This document shows, piece by piece, positions 55,301-64,000 of a stretch of DNA of 64,000 bases (its first letter is position 1; each line of letters opens with the position of its first letter). Source of the DNA: Ficedula albicollis. Its lineage: Eukaryota; Chordata; Aves; Passeriformes; Muscicapidae. The DNA lies in the NCBI RefSeq assembly GCF_000247815.1, contig NC_021685.1, positions 15,632,318 through 15,696,317 of the forward strand, given 5' to 3'. The notes beneath the pieces are model-generated. The model did no database searches. It was not told where the DNA came from and was given only the letters and a program-made list of their open reading frames with translations. The translations under genes were made by a program, and so were the position numbers.

Positions 55301-57887
55301 GCTGTCTGACTGACATCCTATAAGCACATGCTCTTTGAAATATATGGGTTTTTTCAATTGATTCTGCTTGTTCTAATTAATAATTTTTCCAAATGCACAA
55401 GTATGAATGCATTTATGTATTGAGGGACAGAGGATTGATAAGCACTGACTCATTTCTCAGAATGGCATTTTGGTGTTCACAAAATATATCAAAAGCTGCC
55501 ATGCTCAATATGAAACAATTTCCTCAGTATTTACCTTTTATATAAGTAGTTCTTAAACATGCAGTCCATTACTGCCTGCCTTATTTGTATTTGCCATGTT
55601 CCAGGGCTATTCCCTTATCAGCAGAAAACCTTCTGCAGTTGTACTGCTTGCAGTAAATTACTTCTGTTTTTTCTTTTGTTCTCAAGGTTGTCCTAATCTC
55701 TCAAGAACACTTAGGGACAGTAAGGCTATGAAGAAACAGAGAATGACAACTGAAGTTACAATTCAACTTAGTAAGTTTGAGATTTTAACGTGGAAGAGTA
55801 TAGAAAAGATATGGAGATATTGCACTATCATTCAGGAAACTCTTGCTCTCACTGCACTCTCAGCTGTGAGCAAAGCACTGCATAATGGTGACACAGAAAA
55901 TGTTAATAATTTTAAGGCAATCGCATGTCTAGTTTTAAGAATAATTCCTGTATTTGAACACTGTCTAGAGGAGAGACAAAGATAGATACGCAATTTCTCT
56001 GATCAAATTATAAACATTTAAAGATGTCTGTTCTTCAGTTCAGAAAGGGATTGGGTGTGACTGGTTCAGTTTTATTAATTTGGCATTTAGATGTCTGAGT
56101 TAAGCCAGATCAGTCCCTCACTGTGTGTCTAACTAATAATTTCTGAGTTCAAAACTTAAGCTCCTAACCCAGTAAACAGAGAAATGTAGCTCAAGCAGGC
56201 TATAGAGAGTTCAGCCTTTTCTCACAGTCCATACAGAGGCAACATATTAAAAAATACTACTCAAAAATATCTCCTTTGCATTGGTATCAATAATTTTAAA
56301 CCCACAAAGTATTTATAATTGATTCAGTATGGAACAGAACTAAGCTAAGGAGATTTTGGATATGGTGGCTACAGGTCAGACTAAGTATATTTATCCTTAA
56401 AAATACAGGAAATCACATAAGGAAGTTACAACAGACAATTAGTATTTAAAGTATTTTAAGTATTTAATCAGTATTAAAATTTTTCTAAATAATTTCCAAC
56501 TTTTGACATATTCCTGCATATACTGTAGTTTACAATGTCACAGCTAAATTTCAGGTCAGTCATGACATTTCTGTGAGAATTTTCTGAATGTTACTGATTT
56601 TAAAATGTCATTATTTCAGAGGTTTTGCCAAGTATATCCATCATCAGTTTAATCCCATTGTTTCTTTTCTTTGTCTCTCAGAATGCCGAGCGCTCATTTC
56701 AAACAGATTCATAAAACTTTTGACACTTTATTGAATTTCATTGCTGGCGCAACTTATTTATTCCCTCTCATCTCAAAACCGAAATAATATCAAGGGCTGC
56801 TTTAGATGTTTTCACTGACATAAGCAGTGCTTTTAAGGCACTTTTTAACCTAAAGGAGTATTTTTTTGTGAACACCATGGCTGCTTTAGATGTTTTCACT
56901 GACATAAGCAATGCTTTTAAGGCACTTTTTAATCTAAAGGAGTATTTTTTTGTGAACACCGCATCGCAAAAAAACTGTTCTCGCTTGCCTGAGAAACATC
57001 TCAAAATGAGGTTTGTACAGCTTCACACTTTAATGCAGTATTGCTTAACAATCTCTGTCAGGAAGCCAATCTGCATCTTGAAGGAAATATTACTGCTTCC
57101 TCTGTTTTAAGTCCAACTAAACATTTAGACAATTTGTAATTGAGACAAGGATGAACAATGTAGCATGAATTGGGAATTGGAGTAAAAGTGAAATTAGTTG
57201 CTTTGGCGCGAGTTCTTGGCTTGTAATATCAAGTAAGATAATTACTATAATTAGTGGCAGAGAAGATGTGCGATTGTCTTTATGAAATGGCTGTGGATGA
57301 TCTCCAAAAAATTATCATGCTGTCTGTCTAGCCAAAAAAAATATCACAAGAGGACACCTGTGTTCCAGATAGGAGCAGTTGTAGATCTGTTGTTACATAA
57401 GTAGTCACTGCACTGTCACATACTGTACTTGTGGCTGGAATCAGCATAAGATGGGGAATGGGTTCAATTTGAACAAAAAGTAAAGGAAGAGAGATGGATA
57501 ACATTTAAACAAGAATCCCTTTTCCTTCAATTATCTTCCTTAATGTTTTGAATTACATTTGTCTTTCTATTCTGTAGGTCAGCCTAGAAATCCATCTCCC
57601 CAGCAGCCTGCTGTTTTTCCTAGGTCAGGGAATACTACTCAACCTCCCTCCTTCCTCTAAATACACAACAAGTAGTGCCTGATTCTTATATGGAAAATAC
57701 CACAGCCTCCATAGGAAGCTTGAAAGCACCTCTGTCTTTATCTCTGTGCATTTTCCTGTCTGGTAATTGTCTCTGCCATGGGGGTTCTTCTTGGACTTGA
57801 GATCCCCTCAGGAGGACGTGCAGGTGGTTTGAACCCAGCTCTTCCTGATGCCCACTGATGAGAGGCTGCAGGAGGCTGTTCTTAGAG
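52367..57887. other. Intergenic, no gene seen
   Basis: Mostly AT-rich. An 84-bp tandem duplication lies at 56795-56960. A 129-residue open frame (55596-55985) has no recognised domain and no splice or promoter context. Confidence 0.55.
56795..56960. repeat. Tandem duplication of an 84-bp unit
   Basis: The unit beginning ggctgctttagatgttttca occupies 56795-56878 and repeats at 56879-56960 with two changes (gcagtgc to gcaatgc, taaccta to taatcta). Because 84 is a multiple of three, an open frame on the minus strand shows a repeated 28-residue block; I do not take it as a gene. Confidence 0.94.
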
Positions 57888-58819
<932 letters not shown>

Positions 58820-60100
58820 TTTTGAGACCCCCAAGGAGGCCAGGGGAACACCCTGGGCTCCCACAGTAATTACATAGGTTTGAACACCATTTTAAAGGCA
58901 AGAAAGAGTGAACTGTGGGTCATTGTTCCAAAGAGTGAGCTTTAGTCTAAAAGGAAGGTAAAGGAAAATCTCACTCTTTTTCTGGTCATTTTGAAAAAGA
59001 AAACAATTTCTGGGAATTTTTTTTTTTATGAGAGGAAAAGAGTCTGCAGTGTGCTTTAAAACCTTCTGGCACAAGCTGTTTAGAAGGGGAGGGAGAGAAA
59101 TGCAGGTTAGTCATCTGCAGTGAGGTACATGACACTTAACTCTTCTAGGAATTAGTTATTTGTCATCATAGAAGTTAGAGACTTTATCTGAAGAACTTTT
59201 ATACTGAACTCCCTCTTCAGTTTATGCTACCTAGAGTCTGTGTAATCCAAAGGCATAGTTTCAAGGTTGTGTCTTTGCATCTGGGAGTTTAAACTCCATG
59301 AAATTTATGCATTACACATTTAAATCCTTTTTCAAGCTGGTTTGGGATGATTAAAACATTTTATATGTGCTGTATTTATTTGCTCAGTCAAACAAGACAA
59401 CTGTGAAGAGACCTGATCTGGTTTTTAAGTGCCATTCGAATCAAAATATCTGTTATTTTGCTCCTGTAATGTACATTAATAGTCCTTTATATATAATGTA
59501 TCTTCTTTCTGTAACTTCCAGCCATTACTCATCCCATATAGATTGTTTTTCTCACTCTTACAGTTCTGATACCTATATAGTATGGAAAGAATGAGGAAAA
59601 GCTTCTAACAGTGATGCTACACAGATAGTGCTTTGAGACTAGGGAGAGAAATACAGTGCATCCAAATGAAGATTAAAGAGAATTTGTAGAGAAAGAACTA
59701 CCTGATTTGGAATGAAATCAGGAACTTCATGGCTAATGAGCTCATCCTTGGGGAAAAAAAAACCACCATAAGGTAAATTATGAATTCAGCCCCAAAAGCA
59801 CAGGCCATCAAAAGTAGGTCATTAATTAAGTTTATTGAATTAAATACATATATATATAAATATTATTCAACAGGATCTGACATAGTGTCTTCAATGATGA
59901 TAGCATAACATTTAAATCTAAACCAAATTTTGATGAGAAATTGTGCTGTCCTTCTGAGAAGAAATTCTGTTTCAATAAATGACAGCAGGGTTCTTATGCT
60001 TTTTTTTTTTCTTTAATCAATTTCAAAGGCTAACAGATATTTTCTAAGGGTGCCTTTCTACTAAGATAAAGGATCAATAAATAAAACCAAAGCCACATTT
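58820..60100. other. Intergenic, no feature seen
   Basis: AT-rich, with short A/T runs and a TA microsatellite near 59849-59860. No gene recognised. Confidence 0.6.
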
Positions 60101-60930
60101 AATGAAAAGATACATCTGTGCAGGAGGAGAGTAAAGCCAAGTGAAGCTAATTTTGAGCACTCAGCTCCAGTCCCTGCACGGGCAGGCAATAAGGTGGGGC
60201 AGTGGATCCCAGAGCTTCTCGTGAGCTCTGCCAGGAATTCTGGAGTCACAGCTCCTCACCAGGGAAGGTGCAGATGGCAGGTTAGCTCACTTGGACTACA
60301 CCCCAGCCCTCCAGCTGAGCAGGCTCATTCTAGTTTGCTGGAGTGTGTAAAACAGAAGCCTCTCTGAGTTCCTCAGAGAGAGATCAGAATGCAGGGATTG
60401 AATTAAAACCTTTAGAGAAATTAAAGTATATTAAGCCACACAGACCTGAAGTAGAAGTGTAAGCTTTAGTTTTAAGTGAGTAGAAATATTATTAAGTTAC
60501 ATAGATATGAAGTAGAAGACTAAGTTTTAAGTAAGTAAGAGTATGTTTTAAGTGCCTTAAGAAAGCAAAAAGCCCTAGAAAGTAGTGTAAAGTTTAGGCC
60601 TCTGTAAAAGTTCAAAAACTGAGCCCCAGATACAATAAAAACATAGTAAGAATATTGCTTAATTGCTCAACACTGTTCAAGGTCAGCTTAAATAGGGCAA
60701 GACACATGGTGTTCTTACAGCTGTGTTTGTTCAGGTGAGCAGTTCCCAATTGCATGGGGCTACCCACTCCAGGAACTGAATGCCAGAAGACAGAAAAAAG
60801 GGAAATAGGTAGCGAGGAGGATTTTATTTAAAGGTCCTGCTGTTGTTAGAACAGTTACAGTATCTAAAAGCATTATTATTAATAGTGCCAAACATACAAT
60901 TTTCTCTTCCTTTGTGTAAAAAACCACAAA
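60100..60930. repeat. Unclassified repeat-like block with internal degenerate duplication
   Basis: A more G+C-rich part (60120-60380) is followed by two diverged copies of one motif: tattaagccacacagacctg... (from about 60429) and tattaagttacatagatatg... (from about 60490), both continuing gaagtagaag and ending with taagttttaagt-like sequence. The style resembles internal or LTR parts of avian endogenous retroviruses, but I cannot name the family. Confidence 0.4.
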
Positions 60931-60954
60931 TTGTATCATTGGCTGCTCACGGTT

Positions 60955-61740
60955 TGGTTGGATGCACTGTTCAGTGAGTAAAAACCAAGCTGGATGACCA
61001 GACCCAGAGAGTGGTGGCAAAATCCAGTTGGTGGCAGGTGACAAATGATGTTCCCCATGGCTCAGTATTGGGGCCAGTCCTATTTTACATCTTTATCAAT
61101 GATCCAGAATAGGAGTTGGAGTGCAGCCTTGGGCAGCTTGCAGGGGACACCGAGCTGGATGTGAGCCCTGGTGTCCTGAAGGGCAGGAGGGCTCTGCAGA
61201 GGGCTCTGGCCAGATTGATGGGCTCAGAGCAGGGCTGAGCCTCAACAAGCCCAAGTGACAGGTCCTGCTCTTCACAGCAACCCCCTGCAGTGCTCCAGGC
61301 TGGACTCCAGCCTTGCACAAGCAATAGTGTGGCAGCAGGACCAGGGCAGGGATGAAGGACTAGAGTCCGACAAGGAATGGCTGAGGGGGCTGAGGGTATT
61401 CAGCATGGGGGAAAAGGGATATCAGAGGTTTTGTTGTTCTCTACAGTGCCCTGAAAGATGGTGGGGAAAAGGTGGTTGTTGGTCTCTTCTCCCAAGTAAC
61501 AAGTGATAGTACAAGAGGTAAAGAGGAAACGGTCTTAAGTGGTGCCAGAGGGAGTTTTCTGGTTGGATACTATAGGCTTTTCACTGGAAACTGGAACAGG
61601 CTCCTGAGGGCACCAGTCTGCAAGAGGCCACAGAGCATTTGGAGAGCCCTCTCAAGCACATGATGGGATCCTTGGGTTGTCCTGCACAGGATCAGGAGAT
61701 GGACTTGATGATCCTTGTGCATCCCATTCAATTCAGGATG
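60955..61740 (+). mobile_element. CR1 LINE fragment (end of reverse transcriptase and 3'UTR)
   Basis: Begins near gttggatgcactgttcagtg, runs through ccagtgacaaatg-type sequence, then cagtattggggccagtccta (61064-61083) and acatctttatcaatgatcca (61087-61106), the Phe-Ile-Asn-Asp region late in the CR1 reverse transcriptase. It continues through the CR1 3' region (ttggtctcttctcccaagta, 61480-61499) to agatggacttgatgatcctt (61697-61716) and ends near ttcaattcagg. Frameshifted and non-functional. Confidence 0.88.
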
Positions 61741-61975
61741 TACTTTTATTCCATACTACTAGGAAATTCTTTTTCACTGACACGGTTGTCCAGCACTGGA
61801 ATAGGATGCCCAGAGAAGTCACTGAGTCTCCATCCCTGGAAGTGTTTAAAAGACTTGTAGATGTGGATCTTGGACATGGTTTAGTGCTGGACTTGGCAGC
61901 AGTGCTGGGTTAAAGGTTGGGTTTGATGACCTTTAAGGTCTTTTCCAACCTAAAACACTCTATGGCTGTTTCATA
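61741..61975 (+). mobile_element. Second CR1 LINE 3' end, adjoining the first
   Basis: A separate CR1 tail: aggaaattctttttcactga (61761-61780), cagcactggaataggatgcc, ccatccctggaagtgtttaa, gatcttggacatggtttagt, and the final ccttttccaacctaaaac-type block (aaggtcttttccaacctaaa, 61937-61956) with ctctatg. It starts where the first element's tail ends, so two CR1 3' ends lie in series. Confidence 0.85.
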
Positions 61976-64000
61976 GTGACAGTGTTCAGATTTATCTGTG
62001 TTTAAAAACAGAGGAGTGCCCTTCTCTTTCTTCTTAAGGAACTCTAACTTTTGCTCTTTTATTTTTCTAAATTTCTTCCAGAGTCTTTATTAAAGAAAAT
62101 AAATGTAAATGCAGTGCCTCTAGCAGTATAATTAAAGCTTTAAGGCTTGATTAAAGTATGCAGACTGTCAACTGCTACACCATAAGAGATTCTACCACTG
62201 ACATTTTATAATATGCAATCCATTCAGGGGGAAATATCCCAAAGGGAAGTTGCTTTCTCCTAAATAAGCATAATTAATGGCAAAATTTTAAGACTAAAAC
62301 AATGAAGACAACTAAAATAAACAAGGTGCTTCTAAGTATGAGTGAATCTTAGTAATGTTCAACCAAAAATTGATGCTGCATTCCCAGGATAAGGCATCAT
62401 ACATTTATATATAAATAATGAGATTTTTGAGCACATTTGTATGTGCTACAGACAGCACTGGTATCTGGACATCTGCCTTGCTTACTAATGAAGCTAAGAC
62501 ACTTGAGTGAGTCATGTTACCAGGGAATATGTTCTTGCATACGTTTCTGAGAGAGGTTTTAAGATCTGGGTGTTTAATTCTGAAGAAGAAGTTTGTGAGG
62601 AAGGGCCAGTATGAGTAAGTGTGCTAAACATGAAGTAAGAGGTGGGGAGGCCTTAGTGCTGTGCAAAATGATTGTATGCTTTAATATAAATTATCCTTTC
62701 AACAGAGAGTAACATCAATTCCCCCTAGACACGTCAAAGGAGAGTAAAAATGGTTCATTTATAAAAACTTGCAGAGGCTGAAAACTATTCACATAAAATG
62801 ACAAGAGAATATGATATCCTGTCACTTAATTCTCTGTAACAGTCTCACTTTTTTTTTCCTATTCTTTTTGCTTTTTTTATGTGACCCTGGAATTTGTCCA
62901 TTTTTCTTTTTTTTTTAGAAACAAAATACACCTTGATTTCCTTCAGTTAGTTGATTTCACTGTACACAGATTGAAGCTTGAAACATGCTGGTTTGTATTT
63001 CATAAGAAACTAAAAGTTACCCTAAAACATTTCACTTTTTTGCTTTCTGGATTTCATTTTTGCAGCTCAGATGTGCAGCTTGCCTAGAACTAAGCTCCAC
63101 AGAGCATGAGAGGGGCTCTAGCAGAGGCAAAGGTGTGACACTGCCCTAAGTGAATGTTCTCACTCTCAACCAATTCTTTTGTTACAGCTTTGCACACACC
63201 AGCCTGCTACTGGATCTTTTGCATTTTTTCTGTATTATGCAGCACTTGCCCCCAGATCTCTACACAGGTTTTGAAGACTTGTCAGAAAAATCAAAAAACA
63301 AAAAAAACATTTTTTCGCAAAGACACTCTGCAATAATATGAAAAATCCTTCCTGCTAATAGAGCCTTCATATATAGAGCTCATCTTATTTTTTTGTTGGT
63401 ATAGTAACAGAAATATACAGGTGCATCAGGATCAGCCACTCAGAGACTTCCTTCATTCATCTGGCTTTGTGCTAGGCCTTATTAGTTTAAAAGTGAGCTG
63501 TTTTCCAGCATGAATCATATCAAGCAGAAATAGCCCTTTGGAATACTTAATCTTTCTCTCACTAATTTTATTTAAAGATATCTCTGGTGATTCAAATTCA
63601 GCTGTGGTTCAACTTTGAAACTTTTGCCATATGGATTTCCCTGAGTTGTTATGTAATTTCTCATAGGCCAAAGAACCTAAGTTATTAATATTTTTCACTT
63701 GAAGCAATTTTTTTTAATGAAGTGGGAAAGATAAAGAACTGAAGGAGATTTAGTGCTGTTTATTTTATATTCTTTGAGAGCCACAGGATTATGTGCTATC
63801 TTGCAAATGGGCTGTGAGTTTATTTTCCCTCAAGAACAAAAATGTTGCTGGAATAGAGCAACAAAAATGGATTTCAAGACTCATATCTAAATTTAGAACA
63901 GTCATTAATTGTCAGCTTTGGTGACAATCAGTCTTTTATAATGATTGCTCACCATGAGCTGCTTTGTAACCTGTGTTTCCATTTTGTCAATGTGTTTCTC
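61976..64000. other. Intergenic, no gene seen
   Basis: AT-rich to the end of the window. Only short random frames; no repeat family recognised. Confidence 0.6.

Noticed and set aside
55596..55985. 129-residue open frame on the + strand
   Set aside because: No recognisable domain, no splice or promoter context, and AT-rich composition like the flanks.
61096..61324. Overlapping 74-79-residue frames on the minus strand
   Set aside because: Antisense of a CR1 3' region.

Overview
The window looks like nuclear DNA from a bird, probably a songbird. It is AT-rich intronic and intergenic sequence with several CR1 LINE fragments and two LTRs that resemble passerine endogenous retroviruses. The only protein-coding gene I recognise is the 3' part of a GABA-A receptor beta subunit on the + strand. 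The residues after transmembrane helix M3 and the whole last exon fit the beta-2 subunit (GABRB2) rather than beta-1 or beta-3.

Layout. 1-2810: end of an upstream GABRB2 intron, holding two CR1 fragments. 2811-3055: exon for the end of M2, M3 and the start of the intracellular loop. 3056-20017: a 17 kb intron with a minus-strand CR1 end, a 56-bp tandem duplication, an assembly gap (16206-16950) flanked by a perfect 116-bp duplicate, and at 15596-15646 an unlabelled 51-nt in-frame candidate cassette exon. 20018-20365: last coding exon (rest of the loop, M4, stop). 20366 to about 26120: proposed long 3'UTR ending at an AATAAA.

26.1-64 kb: no gene that I can support. It holds an ERVL-like LTR (about 33.1-33.76 kb), an ERVK-like LTR with TATA box and poly(A) signal (about 39.36-39.8 kb), CR1 fragments (33.0, 52.3 and 61-62 kb), tandem duplications (32.6 and 56.8 kb), A-rich tracts, and two extraordinary pure C homopolymers of 248 and 932 bases that may be assembly artefacts.

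Best candidate for something not annotated: the 51-nt exon. It has an acceptor and a donor, is phase 0 at both ends like the flanking exons, is open for 17 codons and ends in Ser-Thr-Lys, a protein kinase C-type site. From memory, chicken beta-2 has an alternatively spliced 51-nt exon encoding a putative PKC site, which this would match. A 9-nt microexon candidate (3443-3451) and four Pumilio-type motifs clustered in the 3'UTR are further leads. I see no bacterial, CRISPR or tRNA/rRNA features. All family assignments are from reading the sequence, without database searches.
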